A DNA stretch of 64,000 bases from Actinopolyspora mortivallis DSM 44261 (GTDB lineage Bacteria > Actinomycetota > Actinomycetes > Mycobacteriales > Pseudonocardiaceae): NCBI RefSeq assembly GCF_000384035.1, contig NZ_KB913024.1, positions 4,007,162-4,071,161 of the forward strand, given 5' to 3'. A model generated the notes under the pieces. The model was not told the origin of the DNA, searched no databases, and was given only the letters and a program-made list of their open reading frames with translations. The position numbers and the translations under genes are program-made. Shown here piece by piece: positions 21,351 through 30,611 of this stretch (the stretch's first letter is position 1; each line of letters opens with the position of its first letter).

Positions 21351-22520
21351 ATGACCGGCACGATCCGCGCGGACAGCACCGTCCCGACCGGCCGCCTCGG
21401 CGCGTTGCGGGAGCTCGACCACCCGGGGCGGGTCTTCGCCCACCTCGGACCCAACTGGTTCGCCTCCGTCATGGGAACCGGCATCGTCGCCAACGCCGCG
21501 GTCACGCTGCCCGTGGGGTTCGCCGGGCTGCGCGCGGCGGCGACCGTGGTCTGGGCGTTGGGCGCGCTGCTGCTCCTCGTGCTCACCGTGGCGTGGGTGG
21601 TGCACTGGACCCGCCACCCCGACACGGCGCGCGGCCACGCTCACGACCCCGTCATGGCGCAGTTCTGGGGAGCCCCTCCCATGGCGCTGATGACGGTCGG
21701 GGCGGGCACGCTGCTGCTGGGCGAGCAGTGGATCGGACTCGGCCCGGCGCTGGCCGTCGACTGGGTACTGTGGAGTTCGGGTACCGCCCTCGGCCTGTTC
21801 ACCACCGCGTGGATTCCCTACAGGATGATGACCACGCACCGGCTGGCACGTGACAGCGCCTTCGGCGGCTGGCTGATGCCCGTGGTGCCTCCCATGGTCT
21901 CGGCCGCCAACGGGGCCCTGCTCGTCGAACACCTGCCCGCGGGTCAGCCGCGCCTGACCATGCTCGTGGGCTGCTACGCGATGTTCGGCATCAGCCTGTT
22001 CGCGACGCTGTTCGTCGTTCCGCAGCTCTGGCACCGCCTGGTGCACCACAAGACCGGTTCCGCCGCGAGCGTGCCCACCGTGTGGATCGTGCTCGGCCCC
22101 CTGGGGCAGTCCGTCACCGCGGTCAATCTGCTGGCCCGCCCGGCCGGGAGCGTCCTGCCCGCCCCCTACGGCGAAGCCGCCGACGCCCTCGGGCTGTTCT
22201 ACGGCGTCTGCGCCTGGGGTTTCGCCGTGGTCTGGCTCGCGCTGGCCGCCGCGCTCACCGTCCGCACCGCGCGCGTCGGAATGCCCTTCGCGCTGACCTG
22301 GTGGAGCTTCACCTTCCCACTGGGCACGGTGGTCACCGGCACCAGTGCCTTGGCCACCCGCACCCACTCGGTCCTGTTCGTGGTGGCCGCCGTGGTGCTC
22401 TACCTGGGGCTGGTGCTCGCCTGGACCACCGTGGCCGCGCGCACCGCACGCGGCAGTTACCGGGGCGGGCTGTTCGAGCCGGCCCGCGGTGCTCCGGCGG
22501 GACCACGCGTTTCGTGCTAG
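21351..22520 (+). CDS. TDT/SLAC1-family transporter (TehA-like)
   Basis: A 389-residue membrane protein with about ten helices. The family motif HLGPNWFASVMGTGIVANAA (about 31-50) is that of tellurite-resistance/dicarboxylate (TDT) transporters, which include malate, sulfite and anion channels. ATG 21351 follows GGTGGAGG; an upstream in-frame start adds a non-conserved stretch. It shares a ~160-bp divergent region with the LysR gene, which probably controls it. Substrate cannot be read from the sequence; sulfite, dicarboxylate or tellurite are possible. Confidence 0.88.
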   Translation: MTGTIRADSTVPTGRLGALRELDHPGRVFAHLGPNWFASVMGTGIVANAAVTLPVGFAGLRAAATVVWALGALLLLVLTVAWVVHWTRHPDTARGHAHDPVMAQFWGAPPMALMTVGAGTLLLGEQWIGLGPALAVDWVLWSSGTALGLFTTAWIPYRMMTTHRLARDSAFGGWLMPVVPPMVSAANGALLVEHLPAGQPRLTMLVGCYAMFGISLFATLFVVPQLWHRLVHHKTGSAASVPTVWIVLGPLGQSVTAVNLLARPAGSVLPAPYGEAADALGLFYGVCAWGFAVVWLALAAALTVRTARVGMPFALTWWSFTFPLGTVVTGTSALATRTHSVLFVVAAVVLYLGLVLAWTTVAARTARGSYRGGLFEPARGAPAGPRVSC

Positions 22521-22528
22521 CCGCCGGG

Positions 22529-23449
22529 TCAGTGGGCGCGGGGCAGGACGTGCTCCCGCCGGAGGAACAGGGTGAGTACCGCCGCGAGGGTGATGCCGGA
22601 GAGGTTGACCGCCAGTTGCAGGAAGGCCTCGCCGCACTGGGTCCAGTGCCCGGCGACGGCGGCCAGCGCGGCGAAGCCCGCCGCGGGCACGGTGGTCACC
22701 GAGATGAACACACCGATGAGGGCCCCGGACTTGTCCGAGGTGAGCGCGAGCATGCCCGCGGCACCGGCCAGCAGGGAGATGATGACCGAGTAGGGGCCGA
22801 CGTGGTAGACGAACGCGGCCCGGCCGAGGTGGTCGAGCTCGGACGGGTCGAACAGCCCGGCGAGGCGGGCCAGCGCCGCCCCGAGGACGGTCACCAGGAT
22901 GGCGACAGGATAGCCCACACCGAGCGCGAGGCCCGCGCTGCCCGCCAGGGAGCGGCGTTTGCCGACGGCGGCCACGGCGAGCGCGGCCAGGGGGCCGAAG
23001 TCGGGGCTGACGACCATGGCGCCGACGAGGGTGATGGCGGAGTCGGCCAGTACCCCGACGGCGGCCAACAGGCAGGACAGCACGAGGAAGGCCAGGAAGA
23101 CGCCGTTGAGGCGGGACTCCTCGCCGGTGGTGGTCACGAGCTCCTCCCAGATGACGGCGTCGGCGGCGTCTCCGGGAGCCGCGCGTTCGACGGCCTCGGC
23201 GGTCTCGGACTCCAGGGTGTCGATTCCGGTGAGGCTGATCTCGCCGGTGCGGGCCACCCCGAGGTCGGTGAGCTGGTCGAGGACGTGCTCGGCGCTTTCG
23301 CGGGCCACGGCCGCCTCGACCACGTCTCCGGGAGGCTGGACGGCGACCTCGCGGGTGACGACCAGGTGGGCGATGCCGAGGTCGGCGCGCAGCAGGGCGA
23401 GTACGGCGTCGGTGTGGTGCGCCGAGCAGACCACGCGCAGGTGCAGCAT
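22529..23449 (-). CDS. DUF389 membrane protein
   Basis: A 306-residue protein. Residues ~1-110 are a soluble alpha/beta domain beginning MLHLRVVCSAHHTD. The membrane domain of about six helices starts with SRLNGVFLAFLVLSCLLAAVG and includes GAMVVSPDFGPLAALAVA. DUF389 proteins are widespread and poorly understood. ATG 23449 gives the family's usual N-terminus; an upstream GTG at 23467 is also open. It ends 8 bp from the convergent TDT gene. Confidence 0.85.
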   Translation of the reverse strand: MLHLRVVCSAHHTDAVLALLRADLGIAHLVVTREVAVQPPGDVVEAAVARESAEHVLDQLTDLGVARTGEISLTGIDTLESETAEAVERAAPGDAADAVIWEELVTTTGEESRLNGVFLAFLVLSCLLAAVGVLADSAITLVGAMVVSPDFGPLAALAVAAVGKRRSLAGSAGLALGVGYPVAILVTVLGAALARLAGLFDPSELDHLGRAAFVYHVGPYSVIISLLAGAAGMLALTSDKSGALIGVFISVTTVPAAGFAALAAVAGHWTQCGEAFLQLAVNLSGITLAAVLTLFLRREHVLPRAH

Positions 23450-23534
23450 GTGGCCCAGTCTGGACACCGGGCGGTGTCCGCACCCGGTGGACGGTGGGCG
23501 GCGAACCCGTTGGGTGCGGCCGTCGGAGTGGTCG

Positions 23535-24761
23535 TCACCGCAGCCGGCCGCTTCCCACCCCGGCGAGCACCGTGAACGTCGCCGCCGCCACGGCGAACAC
23601 GATCGTGGCGGCGTCCAGTCCGAACAGTGTGGTCAGGTAGCCGAGCAGAATGCTGGATCCCCCGGCGGACAGGTAGGCCACCACGTAGATCATCGCCGAG
23701 GTGCCCGCGCGCTGGTCGGGCGTGGCCAGGGCGCTGAGCATCCGGAATCCGCCCGTGAACATCAGTCCCCAGCCCGCGCCCAGCACGAGGGATCCGGCGA
23801 ACAGCAGCACGGCGCTGTCGAGGACCACCGCCCCGGCCACCGCGGCGAGTCCGACCACCAGCGGCGCCACGGCCAGTCGTACCGCGCGTGTGCCGTGCCA
23901 TCCCGCCGCCAGCACCTGCGCGAGGCTGCCGACGCCCGCCAGCACCGTCACGGTCAGTCCACCGGCGAGACGAGGGGCGCTGTCGGCCAGTCCGGCCGCC
24001 ACCGACGGGCCGAGGGACATGAACATCCCCCCGACCGTCCAGGCGGCCAGCATCGTGGTGGCCAGCAGTGCGAAGGTCCGTCCCCGCCCCCGCGGCACGG
24101 TCGGCCGTTGCGGGCGCAGGATCCGCCGCAGTTCGGCCCGGCGGCCGGTCACCGGTTCGGGCATCGCCAGGATTCCCAGGAACAGGACCACCAGGGCGGC
24201 GACGAGTACGAGGTAGCTGAGTCGGGTGGGGGCGGGGGCGAACTGGACCAGCGCCCCGGCCAGCACCGAGCCCACGGCCATGCCCGCCGCGGCGGCGCTG
24301 CCGTTCACCAGCGGGCCGCGCCCACTGCCCTGGGGCTGGAAGTCGAGCAGGGTGGCGCTGACCGCGCTGGTCACGGCACCGGTGGCCAGTCCCTGGAGCA
24401 CGCGTCCCGCGCACAGCCATCCGACGTCGGGAGCCGACGCCAGCACCAGCAGCGAGACCGCCTCCAGCGCCGTGGCCCCGAGCAGCACGGGTCTGCGCCC
24501 CAGCTGGTCGGACAACGAGCCGAACAGCAGCAGCGCCGCCAGGACTCCCACCATGTACACGGCGAAGACCACGGTCAGCACCGTGCTGGAGAAGTGCCAC
24601 TCCCGTTGGTAGAGGGCGTACATGGGGGAGGGGGCCGTGGAGGCCGCGAGGAACACCGCCAGCACGGTGGCGGCGAGGGCGAACGAGCCCGTCTGGGACA
24701 GGGCGCGCCGGGGTCGGGGGGACGGTGGGGAGGCGGTGTCGACCGCCGGTTCTGTCGGCAT
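23535..24761 (-). CDS. MFS transporter, probable drug efflux
   Basis: A 408-residue, 12-helix MFS protein. The motif GSLSDQLGRRPVLLG (about 74-88) joins helices 2 and 3, and GRVLQGLATGAVTSAVS is in helix 4. The ATG at 24761 has GAGGAG 4 nt upstream. It is divergent from a TetR gene at 24845 across an 83-bp region that holds repeated elements, so it is the likely target of that repressor. The substrate is unknown. Confidence 0.9.
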   Translation of the reverse strand: MPTEPAVDTASPPSPRPRRALSQTGSFALAATVLAVFLAASTAPSPMYALYQREWHFSSTVLTVVFAVYMVGVLAALLLFGSLSDQLGRRPVLLGATALEAVSLLVLASAPDVGWLCAGRVLQGLATGAVTSAVSATLLDFQPQGSGRGPLVNGSAAAAGMAVGSVLAGALVQFAPAPTRLSYLVLVAALVVLFLGILAMPEPVTGRRAELRRILRPQRPTVPRGRGRTFALLATTMLAAWTVGGMFMSLGPSVAAGLADSAPRLAGGLTVTVLAGVGSLAQVLAAGWHGTRAVRLAVAPLVVGLAAVAGAVVLDSAVLLFAGSLVLGAGWGLMFTGGFRMLSALATPDQRAGTSAMIYVVAYLSAGGSSILLGYLTTLFGLDAATIVFAVAAATFTVLAGVGSGRLR

Positions 24762-24784
24762 GGTTCTCCTCACCGGAACGGATT

Positions 24785-24830
24785 ATTCCGCTTCGGCAAC
24801 ACGTCTCCGGAGGGGAACATTCCGGTTCGG
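24785..24830. promoter_or_regulatory. Repeated operator-like elements between the MFS and TetR genes
   Basis: ATTCCGCTTCGG (24785-24796) and ATTCCGGTTCGG (24819-24830) are direct repeats 34 bp apart. Each overlaps a small palindrome (CGGAA-N7-TTCCG near 24773-24790; GGAACATTCC at 24814-24823). They are likely TetR operators for both promoters. Confidence 0.6.
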
Positions 24831-24844
24831 GGTAGCATGTGGCT

Positions 24845-25489
24845 ATGCCCACAACCCGACCAGCGACCGACTACGACGAGCGCGTGATCGCCGCCGCCCG
24901 CGAGGTGTTCACCCAGTACGGTTTCGCGGCCCCGATCTCCGAGATCGCCCGGATCGCCGAGGTCGGGGTGGCCAGCATCTACCGCCGCTACCCGAGCAAG
25001 CGGGAACTCGCCGAACAGGTGCGGATAGCCAGTACCTCCCGGATCATCGAGGAGGCCGAGGACGCCCTGGCGCGGGAGTCCGAGCCCTGGGAGGTGCTGC
25101 GGCGGTTCATGTACGGCTGCCTGCGGGAGCACACCGGCATCGGGGTGGTGCTTCCCCCACACGGAGGGTGCGAGGGGTTCTCGGAGGAGCTGCTGCGGTT
25201 GCGCAGCCGGATGATCTCGCTGGTGGAACGGATCGTGACCGCCGCCCAGGACGCGGGAGAGCTGCGCGCGGACCTGCGGGCGGCCGACGTGTTCGTGCTG
25301 TTCAAGCACCTGAACCCGCCGCTGGCCACGGACGAGTCCCGGCGGGCCGAGCTGCGCGCGCGGTACCTGACCCTGGTGCTGCCCGGACTGCGGGAGGCCT
25401 GCGTCCCGCTGCCCGGACAGGCTCCGGAGTGGGAGGAGCTGCGCCGGATGTGCGAGGAGGGGCCCGCCCCGGATCACTCGAAAGAGTGA
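24845..25489 (+). CDS. TetR family regulator divergent from the MFS exporter
   Basis: A 214-residue TetR protein. The helix-turn-helix includes PISEIARIAEVGVASIYRRYPSK (core VGVASIYRRYPSK, about 40-55). The C-terminal helical domain is of the unknown-ligand type. A TAGCAT -10 (24833-24838) lies 6 nt before ATG 24845, so the transcript is probably leaderless; GTG 24839 is an alternative. It probably represses the MFS gene and itself through the repeats in between. Confidence 0.9.
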   Translation: MPTTRPATDYDERVIAAAREVFTQYGFAAPISEIARIAEVGVASIYRRYPSKRELAEQVRIASTSRIIEEAEDALARESEPWEVLRRFMYGCLREHTGIGVVLPPHGGCEGFSEELLRLRSRMISLVERIVTAAQDAGELRADLRAADVFVLFKHLNPPLATDESRRAELRARYLTLVLPGLREACVPLPGQAPEWEELRRMCEEGPAPDHSKE

Positions 25490-25596
25490 GTAGCGAGGGT
25501 GCGGGCGTGCCCTCGGCCTCCACCGGGTGTCGGAAACCGTTCCTCTCCGGGGAAGGTGATCTTCGCAGTGATCGCGTGGCGGACTACCCTGCGCGT

Positions 25597-26316
25597 GTGG
25601 GCATACCTGCATGGGGCTGGTTCGTCGTGGCGGCCGTCGCGATCGGGGCGGGCGTCGCGCTGCTGATCACCGACCGCGCGCGGCGAACGGCGAAGAACCG
25701 GGAGAGACGACGTTGGGCGGCACTGCGCGGATGGCAGTTCGCCGAGTACGACCAGGTGCTGCCGAGCAAGTGGCAGCACGGACTGCTGCCCCAGTACGGC
25801 GGGGCCGTGGCCACCGACATCGTGGTGGGGTCGACGTTCACCGCGGACGGTCGACGACAGGTGTCGGTGCTCGACCTGGTCATGGCGGGCAGAACGGTCG
25901 CCGTGCTGGTCGGGCTGCGGTGCCGCAGGTCCATCGCCACCACCCTGGAGCTGTGGCTTCCCGAGGTTCCCGTTCCCCGGGACTCCGAACTGGACCTGCT
26001 CGGCCCGGTCGGCTCGCGCTACGCCTTCGTCGGTGACGTGGCCACGGCCCGTCCCCTGGTCACCCCCGACGTGGTGGACGTGGTCGAGGAGTTCGACGAG
26101 GACGTCACCGTGGTGTGGGCCGAGAACGACTGGGTGCTCGCGGCGCTGGAACCGCATGCCGCCGATCCCACCCGGTTGGAGAGCGCGCTGCGTGCCCTGG
26201 GGAAGCTGGCCGACCTGGTCGACCCGTTCGAGGTGGACCCCAACGAGGAGACGGAACGGGACGAGGACGGCGGACCCACCGACTCCGAGGACACCGTGCG
26301 GGACGGCACCTCCTGA
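25597..26316 (+). CDS. Single-pass membrane protein of unknown function
   Basis: A 239-residue protein. One N-terminal membrane helix (about residues 5-25, [18 protein letters not shown]) is followed by a basic segment [19 protein letters not shown]. An alpha/beta domain of unknown type follows, then an acidic tail rich in Asp/Glu. The profile resembles actinobacterial proteins encoded next to pyrE and clpB, such as Rv0383c. The basic segment implies a cytoplasmic main domain. TACCCT at 25585-25590 lies 6 nt before GTG 25597, so the mRNA is probably leaderless. Confidence 0.75.
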   Translation: MGIPAWGWFVVAAVAIGAGVALLITDRARRTAKNRERRRWAALRGWQFAEYDQVLPSKWQHGLLPQYGGAVATDIVVGSTFTADGRRQVSVLDLVMAGRTVAVLVGLRCRRSIATTLELWLPEVPVPRDSELDLLGPVGSRYAFVGDVATARPLVTPDVVDVVEEFDEDVTVVWAENDWVLAALEPHAADPTRLESALRALGKLADLVDPFEVDPNEETERDEDGGPTDSEDTVRDGTS

Positions 26317-26407
26317 CGGGGCCGGCAACGCGCGGGTCCGTCCCGGCAGCGGCGGAAACCGTTCTCGTGTGCGGGGCCGCCCGCGGCACGCCGGTAGGGT
26401 GCGGGCC

Positions 26408-27181
26408 ATGTCTACCGCTCTCGTGACAGGTGCGACGGCGGGCATCGGTCGGGCTTTCGCCCGCCGGCTCGCCGCGGAAGGATACGACCTGGTGCTGGTC
26501 GCCCGCGACGCCGAGAGGTTGCGTTCCCTGGCGGAGCTGCTGCGCGAACGCTACGGCACGAGCAGCGAGGTGCTCCCGGCGGATCTCACCGAGGACTCCT
26601 CCCTGCGCGAGGTGGAGCAGCGTCTGGAGGACGCCACCCGCCCCGTGGAGTTGTTGGTGAACAACGCCGGTTTCGGCACCTCGGGGGCCTTCTGGGAGAC
26701 CGAGCCCGAAACCCTGCGGACCCAGCTCGACCTGAACGTGACGGCGGTGTTGCGCCTGACCCGTGCCGCCGTGCCGGTGATGCGCAAGCTCGGACGCGGG
26801 GACGTGCTCAACGTGTCCAGCGTGGCCGGGTTCTTCCCGATGTCCGGCTCCACCTACGCGGCCACGAAGTCCTGGGTGACCACCTTCTCCGAAGGGCTCG
26901 CCGCGTCGCTGGCCGGCAGCGGGGTGCGTGTGATGGCGCTGTGCCCCGGGTTCACCCGTACCGAGTTCCACCAGCGCGCCCGGCTGGAGATGGACCGGCT
27001 GCCGAAGGCGTTCTGGCTGGACGCGGACACGGTGGTACACGAGGCGTTGGGTGACCTGCGCGGGGGGCGCGTGGTCTCGATCCCGGGTGTGCAGTACAAG
27101 GCGCTGGTGGCGCTGGGGAAGCTGGTGCCGAAGGGACTGCAGCGCCTGCTGGTGACCAGGACGGCCCCGGACCGCACCTGA
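26408..27181 (+). CDS. Short-chain dehydrogenase/reductase
   Basis: A 257-residue classical SDR. NAD(P) binding is at TGATAGIG (residues 7-14) and LLVNNAGFG near 82. The catalytic Ser is in VSSVAGFF near 137, with YAATK near 150. The arginine in VARDAERL after strand 2 favours NADPH. The C-terminal stretch [21 protein letters not shown] is that of the DltE/YciK-like acyl-carrier or fatty-acid-linked SDRs. The substrate is unknown. TAGGGT at 26395-26400 lies 7 nt before the ATG, which suggests a leaderless mRNA. Confidence 0.9.
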   Translation: MSTALVTGATAGIGRAFARRLAAEGYDLVLVARDAERLRSLAELLRERYGTSSEVLPADLTEDSSLREVEQRLEDATRPVELLVNNAGFGTSGAFWETEPETLRTQLDLNVTAVLRLTRAAVPVMRKLGRGDVLNVSSVAGFFPMSGSTYAATKSWVTTFSEGLAASLAGSGVRVMALCPGFTRTEFHQRARLEMDRLPKAFWLDADTVVHEALGDLRGGRVVSIPGVQYKALVALGKLVPKGLQRLLVTRTAPDRT

Positions 27182-27202
27182 CTCGGGTGTTTTCCGTACC
27201 GA

Positions 27203-27240
27203 GGGGTGGCCGGGGTTCCGCGCGGAATCCCGGCCACCCC
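27203..27240 (+). terminator. Terminator after the SDR gene
   Basis: A perfect 17-bp stem (27203-27219 with 27224-27240) with a 4-nt loop and no long T-tract, 22 bp past the SDR stop. The following 27241-27400 is noticeably AT-richer and holds no convincing gene. Confidence 0.85.
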
Positions 27241-27443
27241 ATTAATGTGAATTCTGATCGCATTTGGGGTGCGGGGGGATGGTTCCGGTTCCCGGAAAAG
27301 CTGTTATTTTCCGCGAACACCCCCGATCGGTTCGAGGGTGTTTTCCACGAAACCACGAACACGCGGAAAGATTCTCCGGACGCGGCGGTGGCGGAACACG
27401 CTTCCGGTTCGTTCGGCGGAGACCGCGGAACCGGAGTCGCCTC

Positions 27444-28304
27444 ATGACGGAAGGACCGCGGCGGGAGAGCACACTCGTCGGCCGCGCCACCGAGGACGCC
27501 TACGACGTGTTCGCCCCGCTGCTGGAGAAGTACTGGGGACCGGACCTGCACAACGGCTACTGGGACGATCCCGAGGACGACACCCCGCCGGAGCGGGCGG
27601 CGGCCAGACTCACCGAGGTCGTCACGGACCGGCTGCGGGTCGGCCCCGGAAGTCGGGTGCTCGACGTGGGATGCGGCAACGGCCGTCCCGCCGTGTCCCT
27701 CGCCGCGCGCACCGGCGCGCGGGTCACCGGCATCGACGTCAACCGGCGGGCCCTGCGGGCCGCGACCGCGCACGCCCGGGACAGCGGTGTCGAGCGGCTC
27801 GTCTCGTTCGAGTGCGCCGACGCGCTTCGCCCTCCTTTTCCGGCGGGTAGTTTCGACGCGGTGGTCCTGTTCGAGGTCACGCCGCACTTCGAGCTGGACG
27901 AGCTGTTCCCGGCCCTGGCCCGGCTGTTGCGTCCCTCCGCGAGGCTGGTGCTGGAGAGCCCCTATGCGCGGGTGAGGCCCACCGAGCGGGTGCGCCAGCG
28001 TACGGCCGAGTACTACGAGCTGATCGACGCGGTCTCCCTGGAGACCCTGGGCGGACACGTCGGACTCGCGGAGTCCGCCGGGCTGCGTCCGGTCGAGTTC
28101 CGTGACGTCACCGAGCACACCGCCCCCACGTGGCCCCGTCTGCTGGAACGGCTGCGGCGGAACTGGGACGAGGTCGAGCGCCGCCTGGGCGCGGAGGCGG
28201 CCGAGCACGCCGTACGGGTGGTGGACCGGTGGCGGGAGATGCCCGAGATCGGGAACATGATCATGACTCTGGTGCGCGCGGACGACGTTCTTCCTCCGGG
28301 CTGA
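27444..28304 (+). CDS. SAM-dependent methyltransferase (class I)
   Basis: A 286-residue protein. The SAM-binding motif VLDVGCGNGRPAVSLA lies near residue 71, the acidic residue after strand 2 is in VTGIDVNRRAL, and SFDAVVLFEV is near 140. The N-terminal YWGPDLHNGYWDD resembles the lid of small-molecule O- or N-methyltransferases such as EryG-type and sugar or betaine-pathway enzymes. The acceptor cannot be assigned. ATG 27444 follows GGAG and gives the shortest complete domain. It follows an AT-rich leader of about 200 bp and is convergent with the GNAT gene. Confidence 0.85.
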   Translation: MTEGPRRESTLVGRATEDAYDVFAPLLEKYWGPDLHNGYWDDPEDDTPPERAAARLTEVVTDRLRVGPGSRVLDVGCGNGRPAVSLAARTGARVTGIDVNRRALRAATAHARDSGVERLVSFECADALRPPFPAGSFDAVVLFEVTPHFELDELFPALARLLRPSARLVLESPYARVRPTERVRQRTAEYYELIDAVSLETLGGHVGLAESAGLRPVEFRDVTEHTAPTWPRLLERLRRNWDEVERRLGAEAAEHAVRVVDRWREMPEIGNMIMTLVRADDVLPPG

Positions 28305-28313
28305 GTCGGTGAG

Positions 28314-28366
28314 GGAGCGGGTTCGTGACGTCCGTGGCGGGGGAGCGGAACCCACGAACCCGCTCC
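28314..28366. terminator. Bidirectional terminator between methyltransferase and GNAT genes
   Basis: GGAGCGGGTTCGTG (28314-28327) pairs perfectly with CACGAACCCGCTCC (28353-28366), with a 25-nt loop. It lies between two convergent genes. Confidence 0.8.
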
Positions 28367-28384
28367 TTCGACCGGATCCACCTG

Positions 28385-28882
28385 TCACGCTTCGCTGGCG
28401 ACGGTTTCCGTGGTGCGCTCCGGGGTTTTGATCCATTCGAGGGTGGGAGCGCTGAACAGGCTCACGGTGGTCAGCTCGGTGAAGCCGAGCGAGCGCGCCA
28501 GCAGTTTGGACTGCCGGTTCGAGGTGGCGATGTCGGCGACGATGCGGGTGGCTCCGGCGTTGTAGAGCGCGCGGATGCTCGCGTCCCCGAGCTTGGTGGC
28601 CAGTGTCCTGCCCTGGAAGGCGGGCAGGATGCCGATCCACTCGATGTGGCCCCACGTCTGGTTGTTCAGGAAGGGCATGGAGGCCAGCACGAATCCCACC
28701 GGCGCCCCTTCGAAGAGGGCCACGTGGCAGGCCTCGGGTTGTTGGTCCAGGTGCCTGGCTATCGCGCTCAGCGACCAGGTGGAGTACGGGAACTCCGAAA
28801 TGTCGAAAACCCGGTTTCCGATTTCGAGCACTTCGGGGACGTGTCCGCTCGTCATGGGGTGTATCTCAGCGATTGATGTCAT
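28385..28882 (-). CDS. GNAT family N-acetyltransferase
   Basis: A 165-residue acetyltransferase. The acetyl-CoA site is in IEWIGILPAFQGRTLATKLGDASIRAL (core QGRTLATKLG, about 90-100), and the late motif is in SKLLARSLGFTEL near 130. The substrate is unknown. A TACTAT element lies 7 nt before the ATG on its strand (28895-28890), so the transcript is probably leaderless. It is divergent from pyrE. Confidence 0.85.
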   Translation of the reverse strand: MTSIAEIHPMTSGHVPEVLEIGNRVFDISEFPYSTWSLSAIARHLDQQPEACHVALFEGAPVGFVLASMPFLNNQTWGHIEWIGILPAFQGRTLATKLGDASIRALYNAGATRIVADIATSNRQSKLLARSLGFTELTTVSLFSAPTLEWIKTPERTTETVASEA

Positions 28883-28932
28883 GGCGGAAATAGTAACCGC
28901 TCGGATTCCTCAATTAGTTCTCCCCTTTTGGA

Positions 28933-28961
28933 TCACCCTAAAGGGTGAATTTTTCTATTTT
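28933..28961 (+). other. Hairpin with T-rich tail in the GNAT-pyrE divergent region
   Basis: TCACCCT-AA-AGGGTGA (28933-28948) is a perfect inverted repeat followed on the plus strand by TTTTTCTATTTTT. It looks like an intrinsic terminator, yet no plus-strand gene ends here. It may be an operator or act on read-through from an upstream antisense start. Confidence 0.5.
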
Positions 28962-29056
28962 TGTGCAATTGTGCGCGTGTCGCTGTCAGGCAACTCGTTC
29001 ACCCTGTGCGGGCAGCGGCGCGGGAGATCGCCCGAGCGGGCGGTATGCTTTCCGGC

Positions 29057-29623
29057 GTGGAGGCACAACCCGCACACACCACGCTGGACCAGCGACGTCG
29101 CGAACGGCTCGCCGCTCTCGTCGAGGAACTCACGGTCGTGCGCCAACAGGTCACGCTCTCCTCCGGCAGGCGGGCCGACTACTACGTGGACCTGCGCCGG
29201 GCCACCCTGCACCACGAGGCGGCCCCGCTGATCGGTGAACTGCTGGGGCGGCTCACCGCCGACTGGGACTACACCGCCGTGGGCGGACTGACCCTCGGGG
29301 CGGACCCGGTGGCCACCGCGATGCTGCACGCCGCCTCCACCCCGCTCGACGCCTTCGTCGTCCGCAAGGACGCCAAGAAGCACGGAATGCAACGCCGCAT
29401 CGAGGGACCCGACGTGACCGGGCGGCGTGTGCTCGCCGTCGAGGACACCTCCACCACCGGGGAGAGCGTGCTCACCGCCGTGGAGGCGCTCCGCGAGGCC
29501 GAGGCGGAGGTCGTCGGTGTGGCCACGGTGGTGGACCGCGACACCGGCGCGCGGGAGGCGATCGAGCGGGCCGGGCTGCCGTACCGCTCACTGCTGGGGC
29601 TGGTGGATCTGGGGCTGGCATGA
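29057..29623 (+). CDS. pyrE: Orotate phosphoribosyltransferase
   Basis: A 188-residue enzyme that makes OMP from orotate and PRPP in pyrimidine synthesis. RRADYYVDLRRATL lies near residue 38. The PRPP loop is VLAVEDTSTTGESVLTAVEAL (core VEDTSTTGES, near 135), and KDAKKHG is the catalytic flexible-loop lysine region. GTG 29057 is chosen because TATGCT (29044-29049) lies 7 nt upstream, indicating a leaderless mRNA; ATG 29045 in frame is the alternative. It probably runs into the methylase gene 61 bp downstream, as in M. tuberculosis. Confidence 0.93.
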   Translation: MEAQPAHTTLDQRRRERLAALVEELTVVRQQVTLSSGRRADYYVDLRRATLHHEAAPLIGELLGRLTADWDYTAVGGLTLGADPVATAMLHAASTPLDAFVVRKDAKKHGMQRRIEGPDVTGRRVLAVEDTSTTGESVLTAVEALREAEAEVVGVATVVDRDTGAREAIERAGLPYRSLLGLVDLGLA

Positions 29624-29684
29624 GCGGGTTCGTCGGCCCTCACGGAAGGTTTCCCGTCGACTCGTCCGGGGGCGTGTAGCAGCG

Positions 29685-30404
29685 ATGACCACCGACAGCG
29701 TCCGGTTCCGCGACGGCCACGCCGACTCCACACCTCGGGCGGCCGAGGACGCCGCCCCCGAAGGTTCGGAGCCCGGCCCCACCGAGTGGGGAACCACCGT
29801 GGGGGTGGGCCCGTGGCAGGGGGAGTGGCCCACCGACGAGCGCTACGATCCCGAACTGCTCGAACACGGCGACCGGCGCAACGTCGTGGACCAGTACCGC
29901 TACTGGCGGCGTTCGGCGATCGTGGCCGACCTCGACGCCCGCCGCCACGAGTTCCACGTGGCCATCGAGAACTTCCAGCACGACCACAACATCGGCACGG
30001 TCGTGCGCACGGCCAACGCCTTCGCCGCCCGGGCGGTGCACATCGTGGGGCGCCGACGCTGGAACCGGCGCGGAGCCATGGTCACCGACCGCTACCAGCA
30101 CGTGCTGCACCAGCCCGACCTCGACGAGCTGCGCTCCTACGCCGACCACCACGGGTTGAGCGTCGTGGCGGTGGACAACACTCCGGGAGCCGAGCCGATC
30201 GAGCGGGTGAGCCTGCCGCGTTCCTGCGTGCTGCTGTTCGGACAGGAGGGCCCCGGGCTGGGGGCGGAGTCGCGGCGCGTGGCCGATCTCGTGGTCTCCA
30301 TCGCCCAGTTCGGCTCCACCCGTTCGATCAACGCGGGGGTGGCCGCCGGGATCGTGATGCACACCTGGATCCGACAACACGCCGACCCGGCGAACTCGTG
30401 GTGA
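29685..30404 (+). CDS. TrmH/SpoU family RNA 2'-O-methyltransferase
   Basis: A 239-residue SPOUT methylase. The first ~75 residues are acidic and variable. The conserved core begins FHVAIENFQHDHNIGTVVRTANAF (motif 1, core NIGTVVRTAN, near 97). It continues with LLFGQEGPGLGAES (motif 2) and SIAQFGSTRSINAGVAAGIVMH (motif 3, core STRSINAGVA), which form the SAM-binding knot. It probably methylates a ribose in tRNA or rRNA; the site is unknown. M. tuberculosis Rv0380c is a likely counterpart near pyrE. Confidence 0.9.
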   Translation: MTTDSVRFRDGHADSTPRAAEDAAPEGSEPGPTEWGTTVGVGPWQGEWPTDERYDPELLEHGDRRNVVDQYRYWRRSAIVADLDARRHEFHVAIENFQHDHNIGTVVRTANAFAARAVHIVGRRRWNRRGAMVTDRYQHVLHQPDLDELRSYADHHGLSVVAVDNTPGAEPIERVSLPRSCVLLFGQEGPGLGAESRRVADLVVSIAQFGSTRSINAGVAAGIVMHTWIRQHADPANSW

Positions 30405-30611
30405 CCCTCCACCTCCCGTGCTGGTGGGCGGAGCCGTCCGCCCCTGGACGCGCCTCGTTCACCGGCTGGTGGCACCATGAGGGCACTTTCCCCGCCCGGC
30501 GTCCGTGTGATCCGGACGGCCAGCGGGGGAGCACCCCGTGTGCGGATCTCGCCGGTGACCGCCGACGGAAGCCGGTTGGCTCGTCCGACGTCCCACAACG
30601 AAAAGCAGGTC

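Noticed and set aside
21315-23483. 722-codon minus-strand frame across the TDT and DUF389 genes
   Set aside because: Arg/Gly/Pro-rich shadow; the real genes overlap it in other frames.
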